DNA from: Luteibacter rhizovicinus DSM 16549
GTDB lineage: Bacteria > Pseudomonadota > Gammaproteobacteria > Xanthomonadales > Rhodanobacteraceae
DNA length: 64,000 bases
NCBI RefSeq assembly: GCF_001887595.1
Contig: NZ_CP017480.1
Coordinates: 3,748,001-3,812,000 of the forward strand
Reading direction: 5' to 3'
Part shown: positions 34,033-43,824 of the stretch, in pieces
Position numbering within the stretch: the stretch's first letter is position 1
Layout of the letters: every line of letters starts with the position of its first letter
Made by a program: the position numbers and the translations under genes
Notes under the pieces: model-generated
The model's input: only the letters and a program-made list of their open reading frames with translations
What the model was told of the DNA's origin: nothing
Databases searched by the model: none

Positions 34033-34686
34033 ATGACTGCGGACCTTTTCGCCGATGCCCCTGCCACCGAGCGTCGCAACGAGCCTCTCGGCCCGGGCGC
34101 GGTGGTCCTGCGGGCCTTTGCCCTCGACGACGGCGCGCGACTGGTCGAAGCGATCCATGCGCTCGCGGCGGTGTCGCCGTTCCGGCACCTGATCACACCT
34201 GGTGGCCACACCATGAGCGTGGCGATGACCAACTGCGGCAGCGTCGGCTGGGTGAGCGACCGGCGCGGTTATCGCTACGACGCGATCGATCCCGAAACCG
34301 GCCAGCCCTGGCCGCCGATGCCTGCCTTGTTCATGCGCCTGGCCGCGGAAGCGGCGGCCGAGGCCGGGTTTCCCGGTTTCGTGCCGGACGCGTGCCTGGT
34401 CAACCGCTACGACACCGGATCGCGGCTGACCATGCACCAGGACCGCAACGAAAAGCGCGATTCCGAGCCCATCGTGTCCGTGTCCCTGGGTGTGCCCGCC
34501 GTGTTCCAGTTCGGCGGGCAGGGTAAGGGTGTCACGCCGCTGAAGATTCCCCTGGTCCATGGCGACGTCGTCGTCTGGGGCGGTCCGTCGCGTATGAACT
34601 ACCACGGCGTGATGCCGTTGAAAGCGTCGCATCATCCGTTGACCGGCATGCTTCGCCTGAACCTCACCTTCCGTACGGCACGCTAG
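34033..34686 (+). CDS. alkB: DNA oxidative demethylase AlkB
   Basis: Fe(II)/2-oxoglutarate dioxygenase of 217 residues that reverses 1-methyladenine and 3-methylcytosine lesions. The iron ligands are H135 and D137 (MHQDRNE) and H191 (NYHGVMPL), and the 2-oxoglutarate arginines are R208 and R214 (RLNLTFR), each four residues later than in E. coli AlkB. ATG at 34033 is 104 bases from the divergent grrA-like start. Length matches the family. A frame open for the glucan synthase begins within its 3' end. Confidence 0.93.
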   Translation: MTADLFADAPATERRNEPLGPGAVVLRAFALDDGARLVEAIHALAAVSPFRHLITPGGHTMSVAMTNCGSVGWVSDRRGYRYDAIDPETGQPWPPMPALFMRLAAEAAAEAGFPGFVPDACLVNRYDTGSRLTMHQDRNEKRDSEPIVSVSLGVPAVFQFGGQGKGVTPLKIPLVHGDVVVWGGPSRMNYHGVMPLKASHHPLTGMLRLNLTFRTAR

Positions 34687-34834
34687 CGGAGAGCGTAGAC
34701 TCGGCCGGTGCGAAACGAATCCCATCACCCCCAAGGGGCAGGATATAGAGCTGTTCAGGCGCGCACGACTTCATGACGCTCCGGGTCCGGAGCGTGAGCC
34801 CGCACTGCGGGCGGAACTTTTTAACGCAGACCAG

Positions 34835-37800
34835 ATGGAAGCGCACGGGCTGGTGCTCGCGAGGCGCCACGACGTGGCCACGCGGCCCTCGGCGGACTGG
34901 CTGCTGCCCAGGCTGGCCGACAACGAACGGGTCATCCTCGAGGCTTGCCGTGCGCTGATGGCGGCCGGCCGGCGAGGCGCCGGCACGACGCCGGCCGGGG
35001 AGTGGTTGCTCGATAACCTCTACCTGATCGAAGAACACATCCGTATCGCCAACAAGGACTTCCCCAAGGGCTACAGCCGCGAGTTGGTGCAACTGGAAGA
35101 CGGGCCGTCGCGTGGCCTTCCACGCGTGTACGACATCGCCCTCGAAGTGATCTCGCACGGCGACGGTCGCATCGATGCCGCCGGACTGGCGAGATTCCTC
35201 CAGGCCTATCAGTCCATCGTGCCGTTGAAACTGGGCGAGCTGTGGGCGATACCGATCATGCTGCGTCTCGCACTGATCGAGAACCTCCGGCGCATCGCCG
35301 CGCGCGTGATGCTCGACAAGTCCAGGCGTCGTCGCGCAACGCGCTGGGCCGACGCGATGACGCGAATGGCAGCGGACGATCCGAAGAACGTGGTGCTGGT
35401 CGTCGCCGACATGGCGCGCTCCTCACCGGTGATGAGCGCACCTTTCGTCGCCGAACTGGTGCGGCGTCTACAGGGGCAGGGTCCTGCGCTCGCCATGCCG
35501 CTGGGCTGGATCGAGCAGCGTCTTGCCGAATCCGGCCGAAGCATCGACTACCTCGTGCAGATGGAGTCGCAGCAGCAGGCCGCTCAACAGGTGTCCGTCG
35601 GTAACAGCATCGGCAGCCTGCGCGCGCTGGTCACCGTCGACTGGCGCGACTTCGTCGAACACGCCAGCCTGGTCGAAGCCTGCCTGCGTGAGGATCCGGC
35701 GGGGATTTATGCGGCGATGGACTTCGCCAGCCGCGATCGCTACCGGCATGCCGTCGAGCGTCTCGCGCGCGCCGGGCAACTGGGCGAAGTGGCTACCGCA
35801 CGCGCCGCCCTTGCCGCGAGCTGCCCGGAGCCTGGGGAACCCAGGGACGGCGCGATCACGCACATCGGCTATCACCTGGTCGGCCCGGGCCTGCCTGCGC
35901 TCGAGCGCCGCTTACGCACACGGCGATCGTTCTCCTCCCGTTGTCGTCGTGTGTTCGACCGGGCGCCTTTCGCCTTTTCTTTCACCGCGTTCCTCCTGGT
36001 ACTGGCCGGCCTGACCACTGGCCTGGCCGAAAGCGCGACGCTCGCCCCTGCCTCGGGCTGGGCCCGGGCAGCGCTGGCCTTCGGTGCCATGATCGTGGCC
36101 AGCCAGTTGACCCTGAGCCTGCTCAACCTGGTCGCGGTGCTGGTCACCCGGCCGGATCACCTGCCGCGCATGGATTACGCCAAGGGCATCCCGGCCGAGG
36201 CGCGGACCATGGTGGCGGTGCCGACCCTGCTCGGCAGTACCGACGATGTGGACGACGTGGCCGAAGCGCTCGAAGTGCGCTTTCTCGCCAATCGCGACGA
36301 GGCGCTGCACTTCGCACTGCTGACCGACTTCATGGACGCGGATGCGGCTTCCATGCCGGGTGACGACGCCATCGTCTCGCGTGCGCGGGAACGTATCGAT
36401 GCGCTCAACGCGAAATATCCCTCGCCGGCCATCGATCGCTTTTACCTGTTCCATCGTCCGCGCGAGTGGAGCGAGACCGAACGGCGCTGGATCGGTACGG
36501 ATCGCAAGCGCGGTAAGCTTGCCGCGCTGAACGGCTTGCTTCGGGGCGAGGGCGCGGAACGCTTTGCGCTGATCGTCGGCCGCATCGGTAGCCTGCCACC
36601 CGTGCGCTACGTCATCACGCTGGACACCGATACGCAGTTGCCGCGCGACACGGCGCACCTGTTGGTCGCCGCGATGGATCATCCGTTGAACCGTCCGGTG
36701 TTCGACGAGGCGCGAGGCCTGGTGGTGGCCGGCTACGGCATCATGCAGCCACGCGTCGGCATCGGCCTGCCTGCGCAGGCGCGTTCGGATTATGCGCGTC
36801 TCTACGGTGCCGATGCGGGCATCGATCCGTATACCCGCGCCGTGTCCGATGTGTACCAGGATCTCTTCCACGAAGGGTCGTTCATCGGCAAGGGTATCTA
36901 TGACGTCGATGCCTTCGAACATGCGCTGGCCGGTCGCCTGCGCGACGAACGCGTGCTCAGCCATGACCTGATCGAAGGCTGCTTTGCACGGACCGCGCTG
37001 CTCACCGATGTGCTCGTGTTCGAGGAGAACCCCGAACGCTATGTGGACGACAGCATCCGGCGGCATCGCTGGATGCGCGGCGACTGGCAGCTTCTGCCCT
37101 GGCTCCTGCCCACGGTGCCGACGCGCGACGGCTGGCGGCGCAACGACCTCAGCCCGTTGTCGCGCTGGAAGATCTTCGACAACCTGCGCCGCAGTGTCGT
37201 CGCCCCCGCCGCGCTCGCCTTGCTGGCGGCCGGCTGGTTGTGGGTCGATCCGGTACTGACCTGGACGCTCGCCGTGTTGTCGATGGCCTTCGTGCCGGTG
37301 TTGCTGCAAGCCCTCATGGAAGCCGCACGCAAGCCGCGTGACATCGGTTGGCGACAACATGCCCAGGCCTCGCTCGTCGCGACGGTGCAGCACGCGATAC
37401 GGTTGGTGTTCTCCATGGCCTGGCTGCCCCACGAAGCCTGGGTGAGTATCGACGCCATCACCCGTTCGTTGTGGCGCATCGTGGTCAGTCACCGACATCT
37501 GCTGCAGTGGCGCTCGTCCAGCGAAGTGGAGCGCAGTGGACGGGGCAAGCACGCCGTACCCTGGCGTGCGCTCTGGGCCGGGCCCGCCGTCGCGATCGTT
37601 CTGTGCGTGCTGCTTGCGATCGACCGGCCGATGGTGCTCGCCATCGCCATGCCGGTGCTCTTCCTGTGGTTCGTCTCGCCTGTCTTCGCCTGGTGGGTGA
37701 GCCGTCCCGATATCAGTCACGTGTTCGTGCCCAGTACCGCCGACCGAAGCTTTCTCCGCCAGCTGGCACGTCGCACCTGGGCGTTCTTCGAGACCCATGT

Positions 37801-40800
37801 CGGTCCGGACGACCACTGGTTGGCGCCGGACAACGTACAGATGACCCCCGAGCTTCGTGTCGCACGGCGCACGTCGCCGACGAACATGGGCCTGGGTCTG
37901 CTGGCCAGCGTAGCGGCCTACGACTTCGGCTACCTCGGCCTTGGCGGCGTCATCACGCGCACCGCCGCCACGCTGGCGACGATGCATTCGCTCGAGCGCT
38001 ACCGCGGTCATTTCTACAACTGGTACGACACCGAAACGCTCGCACCATTGCGTCCGCTCTACGTATCCAGCGTGGACAGCGGCAACCTCGCCGGCCATCT
38101 GCTGACGCTGCAGCGCGGTTTGCTGGCGATGCCGGCCGAACCGGTGTTCCGCGCGGCGACGATCGAAGGCCTGCGCGATACGCTCGGCGTCCTCATCGAG
38201 CACGTCGGCAGCGGTGAGCGTGCAGGCCTGACGGCGTGGTCCAGCGAACTGCTTGCCTCGATGGATTCGCCACCCCGTTCCATGGATGCCGTGCTCGCCT
38301 TCGCCACCCGCCAGGCCGATCGCCTGCACGCGGTGGCGCCGGCACTCACGCACGAGGCGTCCGACGACACGGCGTTCTGGCTCGCACTGCTCACGGCGCA
38401 GTGCGAGGACCTGATGTCGGAGGCGACGCAGTGGCAGGGCGGGGAAGGGCAGGTGGACGGCATTCCCACCCTGCTGCAGATCGGCGGCGCCACGGCCATC
38501 GCCCGTATCGAGGCGCTCGGCCGTCTCGCCGCGCTGGCCGGCGAGCTGGCCGTGATGGATCACGCGTTCCTGTATGACGACAACCGGCATCTGATGTCGA
38601 TCGGCTACGACATCGAGCGTCGCACGCTCGATGCCTCGTTCTACGATCTGCTTGCTTCCGAAGCGCGCCTCACCACCTTCGTCGCCATCGCCCAGGGCCA
38701 GATTCCCCAGGAAAGCTGGTTCTCCCTCGGTCGCCTGCTGACCACGACGGGGGGATCGCCCGTGTTGCTGTCGTGGACGGGCTCGATGTTCGAGTACCTG
38801 ATGCCCATGCTGGTGATGCCGACCTACGAGGGCAGCCTGCTCGACCAGACCTGCCGTGCCGCCGTCGCCAGGCAGATCGAATACGGCAAGCAGCGCGGCT
38901 TGCCGTGGGGTGTGTCGGAGTCCGGTTACAACGCCGTCGATGCGCACCTGACGTACCAATACCGTGCCTTCGGCGTGCCCGGGCTTGGTCTCAAGCGCGG
39001 CCTCGGCGACGATCTTGTCGTCGCGCCGTATGCGACCGTGCTCGCGTTGATGGTCGCGCCTGCTGCCGCCACCAGTAACCTGCGCCGACTCGCGGAAGCC
39101 GGATTGGCCGGTCGCTTCGGTCTGTACGAAGCGGTCGACTACACACCATCGCGCCTGCCGCCGGGACAGGATGCCGTGGTGGTGCAGTCGTTCATGGCCC
39201 ATCACCAGGGTATGTCGCTGTTGTCGATCGACCACCTGCTACTCGGCCAGCCGATGCAACGGCGGTTCGAGTCGGATCCACACGTCATGGCCACGACGCT
39301 GCTGTTGCAGGAGCGCATTCCGCGTAGTGCGACGGAGTATCTGCATACTGCCGGTCTGGGTGACGACGCGACCGCACCGTCGACACCGGAGGCGCGCCTG
39401 CGCCTGTTCACCGACCCGGATCGCCCGCGTCCCGCCGTCCAGCTGCTCTCCAATGGTCGCTATCACGTCATGGTGAGCAGTGCCGGTGGCGGCTACAGTC
39501 GCCGCGATGCGATGGCGGTGACCCGCTGGCGCGAAGACATCACGCGCGATAACCACGGCATGTTCTGCTACCTGCGCGATCCGGAGTCGGGCGATGTGTG
39601 GAGCACGGCCTACCAGCCTGTCGCGCGCCGGACGGAGCTGTTCGAAGCGATCTTCTCCGAATCCCGGGCGGAGTTTCGTGTGCGCCAACGTGGCTTTGAG
39701 ACCCACACCGAAATCGTGGTGTCACCCGAGGACGATATCGAACTGCGCCGCACCCGTGTCACCAATCGCGGGCGCACGCGACGGACCATCGAGCTGACCA
39801 GTTACGCGGAGGTGGTGCTGACCGATCCGAACGGCGACATGGCGCACCCCGCTTTCAGCAAACTCTTTGTCACGACGGAGATCGTGGCTTCGATGCAGGC
39901 GCTCCTGTGTGCCCGCCGTCCACGTTCCGCCGACGAGCAACCGCCGTGGATGTGCCACCTGGTCGCCGTCCACGATGTCGACGTGGACGCGATTTCCTAT
40001 GAAACCGACCGCTCCCGTTTTCTCGGGCGCGGACGCAGTACGGCCCAACCGGAGGCGCTCGATGCCGGCGTCGAGCGGTTGTCGGATACGGCAGGCGCGG
40101 TGCTCGATCCCATCGTGGCGATCCGGGTGCGCATCACGCTGGATCCGGAGCAGACGGCGACGCTGGACTTCGTTACCGGCGTGGCGGACACCCGCGATGG
40201 CTGTATGCGCCTTATCGAAAAGTATCGGGATCGTCACCTGTCCGACCGTGTGTTCGATCTGGCATGGACGCATAGCCAGGTGTCCCTGCGCCAGGCCAAC
40301 AACACGCTGGCGGACGCCCAGCTCTACGAGCACATGGCCACCTCGGTGGTCTATCCGAACCTCGCCCTTCGTGCCGAACCCTCGCTCATCGCGGCGAACA
40401 CGCGTGGTCAATCGGGACTTTGGGGGCAGGCCGTCTCCGGCGACCTGCCGATCGTGTTGCTGCGCATCGGCGATATCGCGCGTCTCGACGTCGCGCGCGA
40501 TCTGGTTCGCGCGGCCGCTTACTGGCGGTTGCGCGGCCTCGCCGTGGACCTGGTCATCTGGAACGAGGACAGCACCGGTTACCGGCAGGTGCTGCACGAT
40601 GCGCTCACCGGCTTGCTGGCGTCCGGGACAGAGTCGAACCTGCTCGACCGTCCGGGTGGCGTCTTCATCCGCGCTGCGCAACCGCTGTCCTACGAGGACC
40701 GCCTGGTGATGGAGGCCAGCGCGCGCATCGTGGTGGTCGATAGCCTGGGCTCGCTGGCCGAGCAGATGGAGCGTCATCGCCTGGAGTCGCGTCCGGCTGC

Positions 40801-43243
40801 GGCGGAACCGGCGGCGTGGCCGCGCCTGCCGCGCCCTGCGATGGCCGCCGCGAGACCACCGACCGGGGCCTTCTCGGCCGACGGCAGCGAGTACGTCATC
40901 GTGCTTGAACCGGGCGCCGAGACGCCCGCACCCTGGTGCAATGTGCTGGCCAATCCGTCCTTCGGTAGCGTGATTTCGGAAAGCGGTGGCGCCTATACCT
41001 GGGCCGAGAACGCGCACGGTTGTCGGCTCACTCCGTGGCAGAACGACCCGGTCGAGGACGCCAGCGGCGAAGCCCTCTACGTGCGCGACGAAGCCACGGG
41101 TCGCACCTGGTCGCCAACGCCACTGCCCATGCGCGGTAGCGGTACGTATACGACGCGGCATGGCTTCGGCTACAGCAGTTTCGAGCACGACGAGGACAGC
41201 GTGCACTCGCGGCTGGAAGCCTTCGTCGCGCTGGATGCGCCGGTGAAGTTCCAGGTCGTCACCCTGACCAACAGGGGCAGCGAGGCGCGTCGCCTCTCGC
41301 TGACGGCTTACGTGGAGTGGCTGCTGGGCGACGTCCGCGAGAAGAGCGCCATGCACGTGGTCACCGAGGTCGATCCGAGCACCGGTGCGTTGTTCGCCCG
41401 CAATGCCTACAACAGCGACTTCCCGGGTCGCGTCGCCTTCTTCGACGTGAACGATCGGGAACGTTCGGTCGGCGGCGATCGCACCGAGTTCCTCGGCCGA
41501 AACGGCAGGATGGATTCACCGCTGGCGATGCGTCGCCACGCCTGGAGCAACCGCGTCGGCGCCGGCCTGGATCCCTGCGGCGCGTTGCGTGTCGTCTTCC
41601 AGCTCGAACCGGGCGAATCGCGCGAGGTGGTCATCCGCCTGGGCATGGGTGGCAACGAAGGCGAGGCGCGCAACCTGGTGCAGCGCTTCCGCCAGGACGG
41701 CGCAGCGGCCAAGGTGCTGGATGCGGTCCGCTCGCACTGGCGCGATGTTCTCGGTGTGGTGCAGGCGAGGACGCCGGAGCCGGCGATGGACACCATGGCG
41801 AACGGCTGGCTCCTGTACCAGACGATCGCCAGTCGCCTGTGGGCGCGTAGCGGCTACTACCAGTCCGGCGGTGCCGTCGGTTTCCGCGACCAGTTGCAGG
41901 ATTCCATGGCCACGCAACATGCGGCGCCGGCCATGGCACGGGCACAGCTGTTGCTCTGCGCGGCGCATCAGTTCGTCGAAGGCGATGTACTGCACTGGTG
42001 GCACCCGCCCATCGAGCGCGGCGTGCGTACAGGCTGCTCGGACGACTACCTGTGGCTACCGCTTGCTACTAGCCGCTACGTGCATGCGAGCATGGATAGC
42101 GCGGTGCTGGACGAATCGATCGAGTATCTCGAAGGCCGTCCCCTGCGCCCCGGGGAAGAGTCGTACTACGATCTGCCACGCCCTTCGGGCATCCGTGCCA
42201 GCCTCTACGACCACTGCGTCCGTGCCATCGAACATTCCATGCCGCGTGGTCGCTACGGCTTGCCGCTCATGGGCAGCGGCGACTGGAACGATGGCATGAA
42301 CAAGGTGGGCGAGGAGGGCCGTGGCGAGAGCGTATGGCTCGGCTTCTTCCTCGTCCATGTGCTGCGCGAGTTCTCGGTGACGGCGCGTGCGCGTGGCGAC
42401 GTCGCGTTCGCCGAGCGCTGCATGGCGGAAGTGGCCAAGCTCTCCCTCGCGCTGGAAGCCCACGCCTGGGATGGCAGCTGGTACCGACGCGCCTGGTTCG
42501 ACGACGGTACGCCACTGGGTTCATCGAGCAACGACGAATGCCGGATCGACGCGATCGCGCAGAGCTGGTCGGTGCTCTCGGACGTTGCCGGCGACGAACG
42601 CCGGACACAGGCGATGGCGTCGCTGGACGCTCATCTCGTGCAGGAAGACGCCGGCCTGATCCGCCTGCTCGATCCACCGTTCGATCGCTCGTCCATGGAT
42701 CCGGGATACATCAAGGGATACGTGCCGGGCGTGCGCGAGAACGGCGGCCAGTACACCCACGCCGCGGTCTGGGCAGCGATGGCCTTCGCACACATGGGCA
42801 AGCACGATCGGGCCTGGGAACTGGCCAGGATGATCAACCCGGGCAGCCATACCGGCGACGCGGAGGCCATCCAGCGTTACAAGATCGAGCCTTACGTGCT
42901 CGCCGCGGACGTGTATTCCGTACCGCCGCACGTCGGCCGTGGAGGCTGGAGCTGGTACACGGGCTCGGCGGGCTGGATGTATCGCTTGCTGATCGAGGCG
43001 CTGCTTGGCCTCAGTCTTGAGGAAGGGCGGCTACGCATCCGCCCATGTGTCCCGGCCTCGTGGGCGGGCTACAGCCTGCGCTACCGATTTGGCGGATCGA
43101 CCTATGCGATCGATCTCCGTCCTGCGCGAGACGGGGAGTTGCCGGGTCTGTTGCTCGATGGGGTGTCGGTCGATGGCGACAGCCTGCCACTGCGCGATGA
43201 GGGCAAGGAATACATCGTGCACGCCGTGTACCCACGCGGCTAA
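34835..43243 (+). CDS. ndvB: Cyclic beta-1,2-glucan synthase (NdvB/ChvB type)
   Basis: Very large inner-membrane enzyme (2802 residues from the first ATG) that builds and cyclises periplasmic beta-1,2-glucan. Order: N-terminal domain (LADNERVILEACR, GEWLLDNLYLIEEHIR, SRGLPRVYDIALEVISHGDGR); membrane helices about 385-440; glycosyltransferase family 84 domain with LDTDTQLPRD (about 595) and RRHRWMRGDWQLLPWL (about 745); further helix clusters near 785-830 and 910-955; glucoamylase-like and two carbohydrate-binding modules; and a C-terminal GH94 phosphorylase domain with GSGDWNDGMNKVGEEGRGESVWLG (about 2482) for chain-length control. The frame is open upstream to LRAELFNADQ, which fits the family N-terminus; a CTG at 34751 would give 2830 residues, like ChvB. 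No adjacent exporter (NdvA/ChvA) is seen. Confidence 0.92.
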   Translation: MEAHGLVLARRHDVATRPSADWLLPRLADNERVILEACRALMAAGRRGAGTTPAGEWLLDNLYLIEEHIRIANKDFPKGYSRELVQLEDGPSRGLPRVYDIALEVISHGDGRIDAAGLARFLQAYQSIVPLKLGELWAIPIMLRLALIENLRRIAARVMLDKSRRRRATRWADAMTRMAADDPKNVVLVVADMARSSPVMSAPFVAELVRRLQGQGPALAMPLGWIEQRLAESGRSIDYLVQMESQQQAAQQVSVGNSIGSLRALVTVDWRDFVEHASLVEACLREDPAGIYAAMDFASRDRYRHAVERLARAGQLGEVATARAALAASCPEPGEPRDGAITHIGYHLVGPGLPALERRLRTRRSFSSRCRRVFDRAPFAFSFTAFLLVLAGLTTGLAESATLAPASGWARAALAFGAMIVASQLTLSLLNLVAVLVTRPDHLPRMDYAKGIPAEARTMVAVPTLLGSTDDVDDVAEALEVRFLANRDEALHFALLTDFMDADAASMPGDDAIVSRARERIDALNAKYPSPAIDRFYLFHRPREWSETERRWIGTDRKRGKLAALNGLLRGEGAERFALIVGRIGSLPPVRYVITLDTDTQLPRDTAHLLVAAMDHPLNRPVFDEARGLVVAGYGIMQPRVGIGLPAQARSDYARLYGADAGIDPYTRAVSDVYQDLFHEGSFIGKGIYDVDAFEHALAGRLRDERVLSHDLIEGCFARTALLTDVLVFEENPERYVDDSIRRHRWMRGDWQLLPWLLPTVPTRDGWRRNDLSPLSRWKIFDNLRRSVVAPAALALLAAGWLWVDPVLTWTLAVLSMAFVPVLLQALMEAARKPRDIGWRQHAQASLVATVQHAIRLVFSMAWLPHEAWVSIDAITRSLWRIVVSHRHLLQWRSSSEVERSGRGKHAVPWRALWAGPAVAIVLCVLLAIDRPMVLAIAMPVLFLWFVSPVFAWWVSRPDISHVFVPSTADRSFLRQLARRTWAFFETHVGPDDHWLAPDNVQMTPELRVARRTSPTNMGLGLLASVAAYDFGYLGLGGVITRTAATLATMHSLERYRGHFYNWYDTETLAPLRPLYVSSVDSGNLAGHLLTLQRGLLAMPAEPVFRAATIEGLRDTLGVLIEHVGSGERAGLTAWSSELLASMDSPPRSMDAVLAFATRQADRLHAVAPALTHEASDDTAFWLALLTAQCEDLMSEATQWQGGEGQVDGIPTLLQIGGATAIARIEALGRLAALAGELAVMDHAFLYDDNRHLMSIGYDIERRTLDASFYDLLASEARLTTFVAIAQGQIPQESWFSLGRLLTTTGGSPVLLSWTGSMFEYLMPMLVMPTYEGSLLDQTCRAAVARQIEYGKQRGLPWGVSESGYNAVDAHLTYQYRAFGVPGLGLKRGLGDDLVVAPYATVLALMVAPAAATSNLRRLAEAGLAGRFGLYEAVDYTPSRLPPGQDAVVVQSFMAHHQGMSLLSIDHLLLGQPMQRRFESDPHVMATTLLLQERIPRSATEYLHTAGLGDDATAPSTPEARLRLFTDPDRPRPAVQLLSNGRYHVMVSSAGGGYSRRDAMAVTRWREDITRDNHGMFCYLRDPESGDVWSTAYQPVARRTELFEAIFSESRAEFRVRQRGFETHTEIVVSPEDDIELRRTRVTNRGRTRRTIELTSYAEVVLTDPNGDMAHPAFSKLFVTTEIVASMQALLCARRPRSADEQPPWMCHLVAVHDVDVDAISYETDRSRFLGRGRSTAQPEALDAGVERLSDTAGAVLDPIVAIRVRITLDPEQTATLDFVTGVADTRDGCMRLIEKYRDRHLSDRVFDLAWTHSQVSLRQANNTLADAQLYEHMATSVVYPNLALRAEPSLIAANTRGQSGLWGQAVSGDLPIVLLRIGDIARLDVARDLVRAAAYWRLRGLAVDLVIWNEDSTGYRQVLHDALTGLLASGTESNLLDRPGGVFIRAAQPLSYEDRLVMEASARIVVVDSLGSLAEQMERHRLESRPAAAEPAAWPRLPRPAMAAARPPTGAFSADGSEYVIVLEPGAETPAPWCNVLANPSFGSVISESGGAYTWAENAHGCRLTPWQNDPVEDASGEALYVRDEATGRTWSPTPLPMRGSGTYTTRHGFGYSSFEHDEDSVHSRLEAFVALDAPVKFQVVTLTNRGSEARRLSLTAYVEWLLGDVREKSAMHVVTEVDPSTGALFARNAYNSDFPGRVAFFDVNDRERSVGGDRTEFLGRNGRMDSPLAMRRHAWSNRVGAGLDPCGALRVVFQLEPGESREVVIRLGMGGNEGEARNLVQRFRQDGAAAKVLDAVRSHWRDVLGVVQARTPEPAMDTMANGWLLYQTIASRLWARSGYYQSGGAVGFRDQLQDSMATQHAAPAMARAQLLLCAAHQFVEGDVLHWWHPPIERGVRTGCSDDYLWLPLATSRYVHASMDSAVLDESIEYLEGRPLRPGEESYYDLPRPSGIRASLYDHCVRAIEHSMPRGRYGLPLMGSGDWNDGMNKVGEEGRGESVWLGFFLVHVLREFSVTARARGDVAFAERCMAEVAKLSLALEAHAWDGSWYRRAWFDDGTPLGSSSNDECRIDAIAQSWSVLSDVAGDERRTQAMASLDAHLVQEDAGLIRLLDPPFDRSSMDPGYIKGYVPGVRENGGQYTHAAVWAAMAFAHMGKHDRAWELARMINPGSHTGDAEAIQRYKIEPYVLAADVYSVPPHVGRGGWSWYTGSAGWMYRLLIEALLGLSLEEGRLRIRPCVPASWAGYSLRYRFGGSTYAIDLRPARDGELPGLLLDGVSVDGDSLPLRDEGKEYIVHAVYPRG

Positions 43244-43259
43244 CGGGGAGGTAACGGCC

Positions 43260-43291
43260 ACGGGCGCAGCCTCGCGCTTGGCGGCGCCCGT
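43260..43291 (+). terminator. Possible stem-loop after ndvB
   Basis: ACGGGCGC (43260-43267) and GCGCCCGT (43284-43291) form an 8-base perfect inverted repeat, 16 bases after the ndvB stop and 27 bases before the next start. No T-run follows, so it is a weak terminator or a message-stabilising hairpin. Confidence 0.4.
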
Positions 43292-43317
43292 CGTTGCCGT
43301 CCGGGGAGTAGCGAGCC

Positions 43318-43554
43318 ATGTCCACGATTTCCAAGGATCGACCGTCCTACCTCGAGGCCAGGCGCTCGATCCTCGAGGCGTACGACGTCGCCGCGGCCGA
43401 GCATCCGGCCGCCTGTGCGATTCGCGAGATCAACGAGAAAGGCGAATGCCTGCCACTTACCGCCAGGCAGTTGCGCGGGCGCAAGGCTGTCGCCGCGCCG
43501 GATTCGGTGATCGCTGAGACCGAGCACATCCCGCCGCGAACACCGCGACATTGA
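43318..43554 (+). CDS. Small hypothetical protein downstream of ndvB
   Basis: Protein of 78 residues with no family I recognise, mostly helical in the first 45 residues (SYLEARRSILEAYDVAAAEHPAACAIREINEKGE), then basic (QLRGRKAVAAPDS). No signal peptide or membrane segment. ATG at 43318 has GGGGAG about 10 bases upstream, and codon usage resembles the neighbouring genes. It is the first of two small genes after ndvB in the same direction, 75 bases from its stop. Confidence 0.6.
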   Translation: MSTISKDRPSYLEARRSILEAYDVAAAEHPAACAIREINEKGECLPLTARQLRGRKAVAAPDSVIAETEHIPPRTPRH

Positions 43555-43576
43555 TGAAACGCCTTAGAGGCCGACG

Positions 43577-43777
43577 ATGACCAGCCCGTTCCAGAGCATC
43601 AACCAACGCATCATCGACGACCTGCGCAAGAGCCGTGGCGAGACGCCCATGGAATATGTGCCCAAGCCGGCGTCGCCTAAACGCGACGCCGACGACGAAG
43701 CGGGCGACGAGACCTATTCCAGCGACGGTGCACGCGATGACGACGTGCCTTTCGAGGCCCCCGACGACGATGCCTGA
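43577..43777 (+). CDS. Small acidic hypothetical protein
   Basis: Protein of 66 residues. The N-terminal part (SPFQSINQRIIDDLRKSRGETPMEYVP) is amphipathic and the C-terminal half is strongly acidic and disordered (about 35-66, DADDEAGDETYSSDGARDDD). No known family is recognised. ATG at 43577 follows AGAGGCCGACG. It begins 23 bases after the previous small gene and is followed by a single REP copy. Confidence 0.55.
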   Translation: MTSPFQSINQRIIDDLRKSRGETPMEYVPKPASPKRDADDEAGDETYSSDGARDDDVPFEAPDDDA

Positions 43778-43789
43778 TACCGGCTCTGT

Positions 43790-43811
43790 GTAGGAGCCGA
43801 CTCATCGGCGA
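43790..43811 (+). repeat. Single REP copy
   Basis: GTAGGAGCCGACTCATCGGC (43790 onward), a variant of the REP seen at 14841 and 26361, sits 13 bases after the small acidic gene's stop and just before the convergent TonB receptor stop. A single copy still forms a GCCGACTCATCGGC hairpin. Confidence 0.75.
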
Positions 43812-43824
43812 CAGGGTGCTCGCC

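Noticed and set aside
35912..39235. Long reading frame on the minus strand opposite the glucan synthase
   Set aside because: High-GC antisense shadow; composition is Arg/His/Gln-rich, with no domain, and the plus strand carries the clear NdvB protein.
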